A stretch of DNA of 64,000 nucleotides, taken from NCBI GenBank assembly GCA_017303795.1, contig JAFLBR010000017.1, positions 41,064 to 105,063 of the forward strand, read 5' to 3'. This document shows positions 45,001 to 53,186 of the stretch, in pieces; the stretch's first letter is position 1; every line of letters starts with the position of its first letter. Both the position numbers and the translations under genes were made by a program. The notes beneath the pieces were generated by a model. It made no database searches. It was given only the letters and a program-made list of their open reading frames with translations, and was not told where the DNA came from. The stretch comes from Cytophagales bacterium (lineage in GTDB: Bacteria > Bacteroidota > Bacteroidia > Cytophagales > Cyclobacteriaceae).

Positions 45001-45160
45001 GCGGGTATATGCACAAGGCCAAAACCTATTCACGTTCACCAAGTACAATGGCATGGATCCGGAAATCGGATACGGTACTGATGGTTGGGTGTCGGGTGTG
45101 GATCTGGGATATTATCCCCGTCCTAAAATTGCGATGATTGGTGTAAATGTTAAGTTTTAA
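42002..45160 (+). CDS. susC: SusC/RagA family TonB-dependent outer-membrane transporter
   Basis: The 1052-residue outer-membrane barrel has a signal peptide, a carboxypeptidase-regulatory-like domain (VTGTVKDATGVALPGVNVLIKG), a TonB-box-like EEIVVVGYG, the plug (IRGLGTIG-like VVRGLGTIGNSGPLYVIDG) and a 22-strand barrel ending RPKIAMIGVNVKF. With the SusD lipoprotein 12 bases downstream it imports oligosaccharides, here probably of xyloglucan. Confidence 0.96.
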   Translation: MRKIYQCFSIVLVLCLLLSQHGFAQQVVTGTVKDATGVALPGVNVLIKGTTTGTATDSQGKFSLQASANDVLVVSFIGYKTLEQQVGTQTSFEFGLEEDMISLEEIVVVGYGEAKKKLVTGANIQVAGETLQKQNQLNPLQAMQGQAPGINIISTSGQPGAGLKVVVRGLGTIGNSGPLYVIDGIPGGDIAILNPNDIVSIDVLKDAASAAIYGAQAANGVVLVTTKTGSKGKGQVSFDMYTGLQNVNRKVDMLNADEYKTIMNEQALNSGGSLIDFGAMNGLANTNWMDYMLKENAKTNNYNIGVNGGSETSAYSLSLNYVNQEGIVGGEAVSYYERYGARLNSEHKLYNNVLKVGQHLNFNYIINNGINVGNQYNNTLRGAFITSPLSPVYSDNNIYDSPFNDTSTSPWFNGDGNPYGQMMTNTNNRNNAQRLLADIYAELEPIKNLKIKSVMGFNYYASDYRGYSPLYQFSVYARSVTRTVTNQGMSSGHTLTFINTATYDYNIGENHAFSTMVGMESQQSQGTNLSGSNWNLLSQFNDFSHAYLNNTTGRAFVTLNEDGTVQSITDTREVGGGPNNDYRRASYFGRLSYNFNEKYVFNATLRRDGSSKFARGQRWGVFPSASAGWILSYEDFFKDSALGNAVNFLKLRASWGQVGNQDIADFQFAAPINTSTNFNGSNPAALYTFGTSGLNVPGAYPSRLSNPNVSWETSEQTNIGIDAKLINNKLDFAFDFYVKTTKGWLVTPPVLATVGTGAPVINGGSVKNSGIELALNWSDRIGQINYRVGVNGAYNKNRVGEIPTEDGIIHGQTNMLFDNSEEFYRAQNGYAIGYFWGYKTNGLFQNDTDIEQWRASGKGILQPNVLPGDVKYVDVNGDGVINNLDKVNLGNGMPDFTVGFNVAADYKGFDFSVNAYGMIGNKIVQSYRNHTNKQANYTSAILQRWTGDGTSNRIPRVTETNVNWQFSDLYVHDGDFLRIANISIGYDLSKVVKWKNLNQVRVYAQGQNLFTFTKYNGMDPEIGYGTDGWVSGVDLGYYPRPKIAMIGVNVKF

Positions 45161-45172
45161 TCACAAGCGAAT

Positions 45173-46783
45173 ATGAAAAAGATAATATATATATCATTAA
45201 TCGGAATGGGGCTCACGCTTTCCTCATGCTTCGATGATTTTCTGGATGTAGAACCAATAACACAAGTACTCGATAATAATTTTTATCGCACAATTGCCGA
45301 TGCTGAAATGGCATTGATCGGTTGCTACGATGGGTACCAGCGTACGGCATCAAATGGAAACACCGCTTTCTACGTAGTGTCTGAGGTATTATCTGATAAT
45401 ACGTTTGGTGCAACCGGCCATACCGATGGTCGCGGTTATCAAGTGTTAGATCGTTTTGATTTGGCACAATCGCCATCCGATAACAATATCTTTAACGGTA
45501 CATGGTCCGATTATTACGCAGCAATTTTTAGATGTAATGCCTTGCTTGCTAAAATGGGAGGTATCGCATTTGATGGTAATGAAACAACTAAAAATCGTAT
45601 TGAAGGTGAAGCGCGTTTTCTGCGCGCCATCTTATACTTCGATCTGGTTAGGTTGTTTGAGCGTGTACCATTACTTACAGCACCAACCAGCGATAATGTT
45701 CCGCAGGCAGCTGTAGCTGATACGTATTCGTTAATTGCCGAGGATTTGAAATTTGCAGCAACCAACATTCCGGCTAATGCATATCCAAAAAATCAGGCTG
45801 CACAGAACGATGGCCGCGCTACTGCACATGCAGCAAAAGCATTATTGGCGCGGATGTTTTTGTTTTACACCGGGTATTATGGCACTAACGATTTGGGTGT
45901 AACTCAAGCCGAGGTATTAACAGGTTTGGAAAGTGTAATAGCAAGCAATGAGTTTGCCTTGGTGCCAGAGTTTAAATCATTGTGGCCTGCTGCAAGTTTT
46001 GTACCGGCTGCCAACAACACATTAGATAGAAGCGGTTATGCAGGCGAAGGCAATAGTGAAGTAGTGTTTGCACAGAAATTTAACAGCACACAGGATTATA
46101 ACGGTAACCTGGATGGTAACCGGTGGCTGGTAATGATGGGCTTACGCAATACCAATGCATCGCCTTATGGCAGAGGTTGGGGTGCTTGTACGGTTAATCC
46201 GCGGTTGGTAAATGAATTCTCTAACGATGATAAACGTAAAACAGCATCTATCATTGATATTGGCGAAGAGGGTATTGAAGATTTTGACATTAACGATCAG
46301 CGCGAGTACACCGGCTTTTCCAACAAAAAATATACACCTACTGCATTGCCTGATGGAACATCAAACACCGGTGGTGAAAACGATTTTCAGATTTCGCAAG
46401 ATCAGGACTTCATTGTAATTAGGTATGCCGATGTATTGTTAATGGCGGCTGAGTTGGGTTCGCCCAATGCACAAACGTACTATGATCTGGTACGGCAACG
46501 TGCCGGATTAACACCGCGCGCTGCTACTATTGCCAATATTCAGGAAGAACGCAAATTCGAATTTGCATTTGAGGGCATACGCTATTGGGATTTGCTTCGC
46601 CTGGGTTTAAACACAGCAGCGGCTACCATCGCGCAAACGCAAAACGTGTTAAGTGGAAACTCAGCAGATCAGGTAGTAATCTCAGCGTCTAAGATTGTTG
46701 CCACAAAAGGATTCATGCAAATACCCAACACTCAAATCACTTTATCGAACAATGTGCTGACTCAAAACCCAGGCTGGAATTAA
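45173..46783 (+). CDS. susD: SusD/RagB family nutrient-binding outer-membrane lipoprotein
   Basis: The 536-residue lipoprotein (GMGLTLSSCFDDFLDVEP, Cys about residue 19) has the SusD fold: N-terminal TPR-like helices (EGEARFLRAILYFDLVRLFERVPL) and the C-terminal EERKFEFAFEGIRYWDLLRLG. It forms the lid on the SusC channel and binds the glycan on the cell surface. Confidence 0.96.
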   Translation: MKKIIYISLIGMGLTLSSCFDDFLDVEPITQVLDNNFYRTIADAEMALIGCYDGYQRTASNGNTAFYVVSEVLSDNTFGATGHTDGRGYQVLDRFDLAQSPSDNNIFNGTWSDYYAAIFRCNALLAKMGGIAFDGNETTKNRIEGEARFLRAILYFDLVRLFERVPLLTAPTSDNVPQAAVADTYSLIAEDLKFAATNIPANAYPKNQAAQNDGRATAHAAKALLARMFLFYTGYYGTNDLGVTQAEVLTGLESVIASNEFALVPEFKSLWPAASFVPAANNTLDRSGYAGEGNSEVVFAQKFNSTQDYNGNLDGNRWLVMMGLRNTNASPYGRGWGACTVNPRLVNEFSNDDKRKTASIIDIGEEGIEDFDINDQREYTGFSNKKYTPTALPDGTSNTGGENDFQISQDQDFIVIRYADVLLMAAELGSPNAQTYYDLVRQRAGLTPRAATIANIQEERKFEFAFEGIRYWDLLRLGLNTAAATIAQTQNVLSGNSADQVVISASKIVATKGFMQIPNTQITLSNNVLTQNPGWN

Positions 46784-46802
46784 ATCATAAATCAACAACA
46801 CT

Positions 46803-48752
46803 ATGAATAAAATATTCAAAATAGCGCTGGCAATTCTGGCAATCTTTATTGCAGATGCCTGTTCGCCCGATGAGTTCGAGTTAGGAAAGGTGGATGTAAC
46901 AGGTTCAGAACTGGTACCGGGCATTGCCTATCGTATTGAACATGATAGTAACAACCCCAACATAATTTACTTACGAAGTTTAATGGGTACCGCATACACA
47001 CCGTTGTGGGATCATCCGCAAGGCCGCAGCCAGCAACAAACGGTAACTTTAAAAATTCCTTTTCCTGGAACATACACCGTAAAGTTTGGGGTACAAACCC
47101 GGGGTGGCATAGTATATGGTGAACCAACTACTTTCGAGGTTGAAGACTTTCACGCTCCGTTTGTGGAAGACGAATTGTGGACCTTACTATCAGGTGGAGT
47201 TGACAATGAAAAAACCTGGTATCTCGATCTTGATGCAGATGCACTTAGCCGTAATTTTTTAGGGCCTTTATATTTCTATGGTACCGATAATGGCTGGCAG
47301 GGGAATTGTTTGAAGGAGGGTGGTGATTGCTGGAACTGGAGTCCGGATTATAAGGGTAACTCGTGGTTAATGTCGGCAGGAAATTACGGATCCATGACCT
47401 TTGATCTGAAAGGAGCTGCCAATGTTAAAGTTACTCACAATATGATTCCTACCCGAGGGACAGAAACAGGTACTTACCTACTGGATGCAGATGCTAAAAC
47501 AATAAAAATAACGGATGCCACACCGCTGCATGATACCGGTAGAGATGGTCAGGTGCTCGACTGGGGAAATATCAGAATTTTTTCACTCACAAAGGATTTT
47601 ATGCAGTTAGCTGTTCTGCGCGATCCGGCATTATCAGGCGAAGGGGCTGTTTATTTAGTTTATAATTATATCAGCAAAGATTATTTTGATAACTGGGTTC
47701 CGTCAGATCTGCCTGATCCCGAACCTCCATATGATGGTGACCCAAATACAGATCTTACTACCACTACAAAAAAAACCTGGGGTTTATCATTAAATACTCC
47801 CTATAACTGGACAAACCTGGAAGGTACATTCCTTAATAACTGGAGTTCGCCTGCAGATTATAACGCTACCGGTTGGGCGCCTTATGATGCTGCGATGATC
47901 AGTAAGGTTTCGCTTACATTAGATAAGACGGGAGCAACGGCCGGAGATTATATATTTACAGATGGAAGTGGAGCTGAGATTTCTGGTACATACAGTGTAG
48001 ATGCATCCAACAATATTACTTTCGATAAGTCTATTTCGTTTGCTATCTCAGGTTGGGCATCGCTCTCTACTACATCCGAGAAAAAGTTACGGGTAATCAG
48101 CACCGAAAAAGATGCGTTTGGAAATATTACCAAGTTGTGGTTAGGGCAACGCGATCCGACTAAAGATGAATACATGGTTTATGGCTTTGAGCCGCGAGGA
48201 GCAGCTCCGGCCGATCCGGGTGCAGCGTGGAAAAATGCGTTGGCTGGAAAAACTTTTAAACCCGATGTAAACTGGTTTATCAACTGGGTTGGCTTTCCAC
48301 CAGCCTTCTCTGGAGGGTGGACATCGGCCAGTACATTTGGTAACGATTTTACATCTAACGGTTGGGTGTGGGATGCCAACGTGCGGGCTGTAGCAGAAAG
48401 CGCAAGGCTTGCGTTCAGGTTAGAAGGCAATAATCTGAAGTTAGATTTAACGCAAACCAAAAACGGAGTTGCTTTCTCCGCAACAGGCGATGTTACTATC
48501 GATCCGGTTACTAATATTCTAAATATCAGTATACCATTGGTTGATTATGCCGGTACTGCCGCAGCATGGTTGTCAACAACCAATACTAAGTCGATAACAG
48601 GAAGTACCAACGATTGGTATTTTGTACCACACGGAGGCGCTTCACTGGCTACTATTTCAACCAATGGCATTTGGCTTGGAGTGGTTTCACAATCAACAGC
48701 AGCAGGCGATGCCAACGATGAGGTTTTGATTTTCCATTACATTTTACAATAG
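46803..48752 (+). CDS. Surface glycan-binding lipoprotein (SusE/SGBP position)
   Basis: The 649-residue lipoprotein (AIFIADACSPDEF) has an N-terminal PKD/Ig-like domain (QTVTLKIPFPGTYTVKFGVQTRGG) and two C-terminal beta-rich modules rich in aromatic residues (TWYLDLDADA, DNGWQGNCLKEGGDCWNWSP; KTWGLSLNTPYNW). Its place after SusD and before the endoglucanase is that of the surface glycan-binding protein of such loci. The binding specificity cannot be read from sequence. A strong terminator follows. Confidence 0.82.
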   Translation: MNKIFKIALAILAIFIADACSPDEFELGKVDVTGSELVPGIAYRIEHDSNNPNIIYLRSLMGTAYTPLWDHPQGRSQQQTVTLKIPFPGTYTVKFGVQTRGGIVYGEPTTFEVEDFHAPFVEDELWTLLSGGVDNEKTWYLDLDADALSRNFLGPLYFYGTDNGWQGNCLKEGGDCWNWSPDYKGNSWLMSAGNYGSMTFDLKGAANVKVTHNMIPTRGTETGTYLLDADAKTIKITDATPLHDTGRDGQVLDWGNIRIFSLTKDFMQLAVLRDPALSGEGAVYLVYNYISKDYFDNWVPSDLPDPEPPYDGDPNTDLTTTTKKTWGLSLNTPYNWTNLEGTFLNNWSSPADYNATGWAPYDAAMISKVSLTLDKTGATAGDYIFTDGSGAEISGTYSVDASNNITFDKSISFAISGWASLSTTSEKKLRVISTEKDAFGNITKLWLGQRDPTKDEYMVYGFEPRGAAPADPGAAWKNALAGKTFKPDVNWFINWVGFPPAFSGGWTSASTFGNDFTSNGWVWDANVRAVAESARLAFRLEGNNLKLDLTQTKNGVAFSATGDVTIDPVTNILNISIPLVDYAGTAAAWLSTTNTKSITGSTNDWYFVPHGGASLATISTNGIWLGVVSQSTAAGDANDEVLIFHYILQ

Positions 48753-48773
48753 TTGTTTTAGGTTTATATAAAG

Positions 48774-48807
48774 ACAGGGAGTTGAGGGACTCCCTGTTCT
48801 CTTTTTT
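48774..48807 (+). terminator. Terminator inside the polysaccharide locus, after the glycan-binding lipoprotein gene
   Basis: Perfect 9-bp stem ACAGGGAGT (48774-48782) with ACTCCCTGT (48789-48797), loop TGAGGG, followed by TCTCTTTTTT. It stands 16 bases before the BACON-GH5 gene, on the transcribed strand, and should reduce read-through into the glycosidase genes. Confidence 0.85.
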
Positions 48808-48822
48808 AATGAATTAATAGGT

Positions 48823-49074
48823 ATGATACAAATAAGATTGAGTTTAATGATTAGTATGGTGTGCGCATTAGCTGCGTTGGTATCGTGTGGAAAAAACGAA
48901 CCAGCACCTCAACCTGAAGTGGTGCTATCAGTTAATGCCATTTCTTTTGCCAATACAGGCGAAACAAAATTTTTTCATATTAAATCAAATCTGGATTGGA
49001 CAATATCCAGTTCGGAATCGTGGCTTACGCTTACGCCCCAATCGGGCCAGGCAGGCACAATAAAAGTGATGTAA
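48823..49074 (+). CDS. BACON-GH5 endoglucanase, 5' part (gene split by a frameshift)
   Basis: This 83-residue frame gives a lipoprotein signal (LAALVSCGKNEP, Cys about residue 22) and the first half of a BACON domain (FHIKSNLDWTISSSESWL). It stops at TAA 49072 inside the domain. The rest of the BACON domain continues in the next frame from about 49068 (VTAANNTTASARTATLTA). A single missing base at about 49067-49071 explains the break. It is part of one gene with the following entry, not an independent protein. Confidence 0.75.
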   Translation: MIQIRLSLMISMVCALAALVSCGKNEPAPQPEVVLSVNAISFANTGETKFFHIKSNLDWTISSSESWLTLTPQSGQAGTIKVM

Positions 49075-50540
49075 CTGCCGCTAACAATACTACAGCCAGT
49101 GCACGCACCGCCACACTTACTGCGGTAGTGGGTTCGTTATCGCAACAAATACAAGTAACACAAGCTGCTATGGATGTATTAACGGTATTAAATCCAACTT
49201 TTGAAGTGGGTGTTAACCAAACGGAAATTACAGTTAACCTGCAGGCATCCGGCACCTATACCGCAACAACTAATACCGATTGGATAACACCAGTAGCAGG
49301 AAGTACAACCACAATAGCAAGGTTTAAAGTTCTTACCAATCCATCACTGCTTACACGCGAAGGCACCATCGCCTTTACACTGAATAATCTTACACAAGCT
49401 GTTACCGTTACGCAAACCGGTAATCAACTTACCATCGCAGCCGATAACACCGGTATGAGTGATGATGCCATGACCCTCGCTTCGAAAATGGGATTGGGCT
49501 GGAATCTCGGTAATACCTTAGAAGCAACCAGCGGCCTTAATGCCAATGGCACGTACAGCGCCAGCGAAACATTATGGGGTAATCCGGTTACAACGCAAAC
49601 ACTTATGAATGGTGTTAAGGCAGCGGGTTTTAATACGGTGCGCATACCGTGTGCCTGGAGTGGGTATATTGTAGATGCGGAAACGTATAAAATTAGAGAC
49701 TCGTGGTTGTTGCGCGTACGCGAAGTAGTTGATTATTGTGTAAACAATAACATGTATGCAATCATTAATATTCATTGGGATGGTGGCTGGTTGGAAAACA
49801 ATCCCACCTATGCAAAACAAGTTGAGGTAAACGCAAAGCAAAAGGCTTTGTGGGAGCAAATAGCAGTGGCTTTCCGGAATTATGACCAGCATGTATTGTT
49901 TGCCGGAGCCAACGAAGTACACTTTGATTATGGTAATCCCACGAGCGAGCACATTGAAGTGCATCAATCTTATTTGCAAACTTTTGTGAATGCCGTACGA
50001 TCAACCGGTGGAAAGAATACCTATCGCAATTTGATTGTGCAAGGTTACAATACTAACATTAGTCATACCGATGCTTACTTTACTATGCCAACAGATCCAA
50101 CCAGTAACCGGATGATGGCTGAAGTGCATTACTATGATCCGTTTGATTTTGCATTAGATGCTAACAGTACCAAGTATTATTGGGGTGCAGCGTTTGCCGG
50201 GTTAGGCAATACTTCTACCTGGGGGCAGGAAGCCTGGGTGGATACTGAATTTGCAAAAGTAAAAACCAAATTTGTAAACAATAACATTCCGGTTATTCTG
50301 GGTGAGTATGGCGCAATGTTACGTTTGGCGTTAACGGGGTTAACCTTACAAAACCACATTGCTTCGCGTAATCATTACTTAAATTATGTAACCAAAAAAG
50401 CAATTGAGAATGGAATTATCCCTGTGTATTGGGATAATGGCCCAATGGGCAACAACAGTTCAGGGTTATTCAATCGCAATACTGGCGCAGTGGTTGATGC
50501 GGAAGCAGTAAATGCAATTGTGTCGGCATTAGACAATTAG
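48996..50540 (+). CDS. BACON-GH5 (subfamily 4-like) endo-xyloglucanase, 3' part after frameshift
   Basis: The real coding part of this frame begins near 49068. It holds the end of the first BACON domain, a second BACON-like domain (about 49170-49430) and a full GH5 catalytic domain with the helper LGWNLGNTLEA, the acid/base Glu in FAGANEVHFD and the nucleophile Glu in VILGEYGAML. BACON plus GH5 subfamily 4 is the architecture of the B. ovatus surface endo-xyloglucanase. It would cut the xyloglucan backbone at the cell surface. The frame has no natural start of its own (TTG 48996 lies inside the upstream frame), so the protein is probably lost unless the frameshift is a sequencing error. Confidence 0.85.
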   Translation: MDNIQFGIVAYAYAPIGPGRHNKSDVTAANNTTASARTATLTAVVGSLSQQIQVTQAAMDVLTVLNPTFEVGVNQTEITVNLQASGTYTATTNTDWITPVAGSTTTIARFKVLTNPSLLTREGTIAFTLNNLTQAVTVTQTGNQLTIAADNTGMSDDAMTLASKMGLGWNLGNTLEATSGLNANGTYSASETLWGNPVTTQTLMNGVKAAGFNTVRIPCAWSGYIVDAETYKIRDSWLLRVREVVDYCVNNNMYAIINIHWDGGWLENNPTYAKQVEVNAKQKALWEQIAVAFRNYDQHVLFAGANEVHFDYGNPTSEHIEVHQSYLQTFVNAVRSTGGKNTYRNLIVQGYNTNISHTDAYFTMPTDPTSNRMMAEVHYYDPFDFALDANSTKYYWGAAFAGLGNTSTWGQEAWVDTEFAKVKTKFVNNNIPVILGEYGAMLRLALTGLTLQNHIASRNHYLNYVTKKAIENGIIPVYWDNGPMGNNSSGLFNRNTGAVVDAEAVNAIVSALDN

Positions 50541-50639
50541 TTCAAACAGATTTGTAGCAATTCCTGATCTACAATTGATTAATTATTTTCTTACACGCCA
50601 ACTATTTCTACCTTAACAGAGAAATAAGCTTAGTTCTGT

Positions 50640-52928
50640 ATGAAGATAATTTTTGTTGGCTTGTTTATATTAATTCCGGCACTGCTAAGTGCACAGCATA
50701 ATAGTGAACAAACATTATGGTATGAAAGCCCCGCGGCCAATTGGAACGAAGCTCTGCCAGTAGGCAACGGCCGGCTTGGTGCGATGGTTTTTGGCGGTGT
50801 GGAACACGAGCGGTTACAACTCAACGAAGAAAGTGTTTGGTCAGGTAAGGATTTTGATTTTGTAAATCCGGAGGCAATTAAATCGCTTGGTGAAATCAGA
50901 AAACTATTGCTTGCCGGTAAATACACCGAAGCGCAAACGCTTGCCCAACAATCCATGATGGGTAATAAAAAAATTCCGAGCAGTTATCAAACCTTGGGCG
51001 ATTTGGCTATTCAGTTTCAAAATCCGGCAGGAGAAATAACAGATTATAGTCGTTCGCTCAATTTATCAACCGCCATTGCCTCGGTACAATACAATGTAAA
51101 TCAGGTAACCTTTGCGCGCGAGTATTTTGCCAGTGCACCCGAGCAGGCGTTGGTAGCAAAGTTTACAGCAAACCAATCAGCATCTCTTTCATTAACAGTT
51201 CAACTAAGTCGTGCCAGTAATCAAGCCTCGTTTGCAGTGGAAGGTAATGAGTTGGTGATGCACGAACACATAAACAATGGAGTAGGTGTGAAGTTGGTTG
51301 CAAGAGTAAAAATTGTAAATGAGGGCGGTACGGTTACCTTAAGCAATAATCAAGTTGTTGTTACAAACGCAAATGCGATAACACTTTTTCTTACTGCTGC
51401 TACCGATTATTGGGGCACCGATCCCAACACAACTACAAGACAACAATTCGCTACTATTGTCAAAAAGAATTATGATGCAATAAAGCAGCAACACATTGGC
51501 GATTATCAACACTACTTCAATCGGGTGGGGTTAAACCTCGGCACCAGCAAATCTCACCTCTCAACCGATAAACGCTTGAAAGCTGTGCAAGCTGGTGAAC
51601 GTGATGATGCGCTGCTCGCGTTGTTTTTTCAATATGGTCGCTATTTGTTAATCAGCAGCTCGCGAGTTGGTGGCTTGCCTGCAAACCTGCAAGGCATCTG
51701 GGCCGATGGTTTAAATCCGCCCTGGGATGCAGATTATCATATCAACATTAATATACAAATGAATTATTGGCCGGCAGAAGTCACGAATCTATCAGAGCTG
51801 CATTTACCTTTCATTTCGTTTGTGGATTCGCTTCGCGTAGATGGCCGTAAAACTGCACGCGATATGTATGGTATAAATGGTTCGGTGGCTCACTTTACTT
51901 CCGATGCCTGGCATTTTACCGAACCCTATGGCGAAGTGCAATGGGCCATGTGGCCGATGGGTTATGCATGGAGTGCGCTCCATGCGTGGGAGCATTACGA
52001 GTTTACACACGATAAAAAATTTTTGGAAACACAAGGCTATACCATTTTAAAAGCTGCTGCTGAGTTTTGCCTGAGTTACCTCACGATGGACTCCAGCGGA
52101 AAATTTATTTCTGGCCCTTCCATATCGCCCGAAAATTCTTTTAAAACTCCAACAGGCGAAACGTCTATGTTGGTAATGGGGCCAACCATGGATCACATGA
52201 TTATACGTGAGGTTTTACAAAGTACTATCGAAGCCTCGGCTATATTGAAACTTGATCTAACATTCCGAAAGAAGATGAAATATGTACTGGCCTTGCTTGC
52301 GCCAACTGAAATTGCACAAGACGGTCGCATTAAAGAATGGATGCAGGATTTTGAAGAAGCAGAGCCAGGCCACAGGCACATCTCGCATTTGTTTGGGTTA
52401 CATCCCGGTAATGAAATTAATCGCAACACTCCGGAGTTGTTGGCTGCTGCGCGCAAAACTATCGACTACCGGTTGGCACATGGTGGTGGCCATACAGGTT
52501 GGAGTCGGGCGTGGATTGTAAACTTTTTTGCGCGGCTGCACGATGGTGAGTCGGCATACAATAACCTGACAGCACTGCTTCAAAAATCTATACTACCCAA
52601 TTTGTTCGATAATCATCCACCATTTCAGATTGATGGAAACTTTGGTGCCACCGCGGGTATTGCGGAGATGTTGGTGCAAAGTCATGCCAATGAAATAGAG
52701 GTGTTACCAGCATTGCCACAAGCCTGGCAACAAGGTTCGGTTAAGGGTTTACGCGCGCGTGGTGGTTTTGAGGTGGATGTAACGTGGGAACTTGGTAAAC
52801 TTAAATCGGTACGGATAAAATCTTTGGTTGGTAATAAACTGGTGCTGCGCTATGCCGATGAAGTAAAAGAATTGAAAACAATTGCTGGCCAGGCTTATCG
52901 GTTTGATGGAGTCTTGAATCTTCAATGA
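50640..52928 (+). CDS. GH95 alpha-L-fucosidase
   Basis: The 762-residue secreted enzyme (signal [17 protein letters not shown]) has the GH95 N-terminal motif [18 protein letters not shown], the catalytic Asn pair in [15 protein letters not shown], the candidate acid Glu in ISPENSF and the candidate Asp in [15 protein letters not shown]. It removes alpha-1,2-linked fucose, as found on the galactose of dicot xyloglucan. It closes the locus; a terminator follows. Confidence 0.94.
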   Translation: MKIIFVGLFILIPALLSAQHNSEQTLWYESPAANWNEALPVGNGRLGAMVFGGVEHERLQLNEESVWSGKDFDFVNPEAIKSLGEIRKLLLAGKYTEAQTLAQQSMMGNKKIPSSYQTLGDLAIQFQNPAGEITDYSRSLNLSTAIASVQYNVNQVTFAREYFASAPEQALVAKFTANQSASLSLTVQLSRASNQASFAVEGNELVMHEHINNGVGVKLVARVKIVNEGGTVTLSNNQVVVTNANAITLFLTAATDYWGTDPNTTTRQQFATIVKKNYDAIKQQHIGDYQHYFNRVGLNLGTSKSHLSTDKRLKAVQAGERDDALLALFFQYGRYLLISSSRVGGLPANLQGIWADGLNPPWDADYHININIQMNYWPAEVTNLSELHLPFISFVDSLRVDGRKTARDMYGINGSVAHFTSDAWHFTEPYGEVQWAMWPMGYAWSALHAWEHYEFTHDKKFLETQGYTILKAAAEFCLSYLTMDSSGKFISGPSISPENSFKTPTGETSMLVMGPTMDHMIIREVLQSTIEASAILKLDLTFRKKMKYVLALLAPTEIAQDGRIKEWMQDFEEAEPGHRHISHLFGLHPGNEINRNTPELLAAARKTIDYRLAHGGGHTGWSRAWIVNFFARLHDGESAYNNLTALLQKSILPNLFDNHPPFQIDGNFGATAGIAEMLVQSHANEIEVLPALPQAWQQGSVKGLRARGGFEVDVTWELGKLKSVRIKSLVGNKLVLRYADEVKELKTIAGQAYRFDGVLNLQ

Positions 52929-52943
52929 GAATGGTATAAAATA

Positions 52944-52982
52944 AAAACGGGGAAGATCAATTTTACCTGACTTCCACGTTTT
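52944..52982 (+). terminator. Terminator at the end of the polysaccharide locus
   Basis: AAAACG-G-GGAAG (52944-52955) pairs with CTTCC-A-CGTTTT (52971-52982), one internal mismatch, 15-base loop. The T run is the end of the stem itself, so strength is moderate. Confidence 0.5.
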
Positions 52983-53097
52983 AGTACAAATCAACCGTAG
53001 GTTAAAATGCCATGCTAAACCGCTGCTGAATCATAAGGGTTGACAACCTTTTAAGGTTTCGTTAAAAAGGGATCAACCTTGTTAGCCTAGAATTTCC

Positions 53098-53109
53098 TGA
53101 CAAAAATCA
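53098..53109. promoter_or_regulatory. FNR/CRP-like box upstream of the cbb3 operon
   Basis: TGAC-AAAA-ATCA matches the core TGAY-N4-RTCA; the outer T and A of the full TTGAT-N4-ATCAA are missing. Its centre lies about 63 bases before the start predicted from the promoter at 53134-53162, close to the -61.5 position used by activators of this family. Low-oxygen control of a cbb3 oxidase by such a factor is common. Confidence 0.4.
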
Positions 53110-53133
53110 TCTTTTGCGCTAATGGCAATCATG

Positions 53134-53180
53134 TTGGCCAAAAAGGTCGCGGGCTACTTTTATACCCGTAATCAGACCTT
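53134..53180 (+). promoter_or_regulatory. Candidate ccoNO promoter and leader hairpin
   Basis: TTG (53134-53136), 18 bases, then TACTTTTA (53155-53162), one mismatch to TAnnTTTG. Overlapping it is an inverted repeat AAGGTC-g-CGGG ... CCCG-taatca-GACCTT (53143-53180) that ends seven bases before the ATG. The same TACTTTTA element occurs before the UspA gene. Confidence 0.4.
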
Positions 53181-53186
53181 AAACCC

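Noticed and set aside
48990-49080. Programmed -1 frameshifting in the GH5 gene
   Set aside because: No X-XXY-YYZ slippery heptamer or obvious downstream structure is seen at the junction; a lost base is simpler.
49572-49979. 135-residue open frame antisense to the GH5 domain
   Set aside because: Shadow of the real catalytic domain on the other strand.
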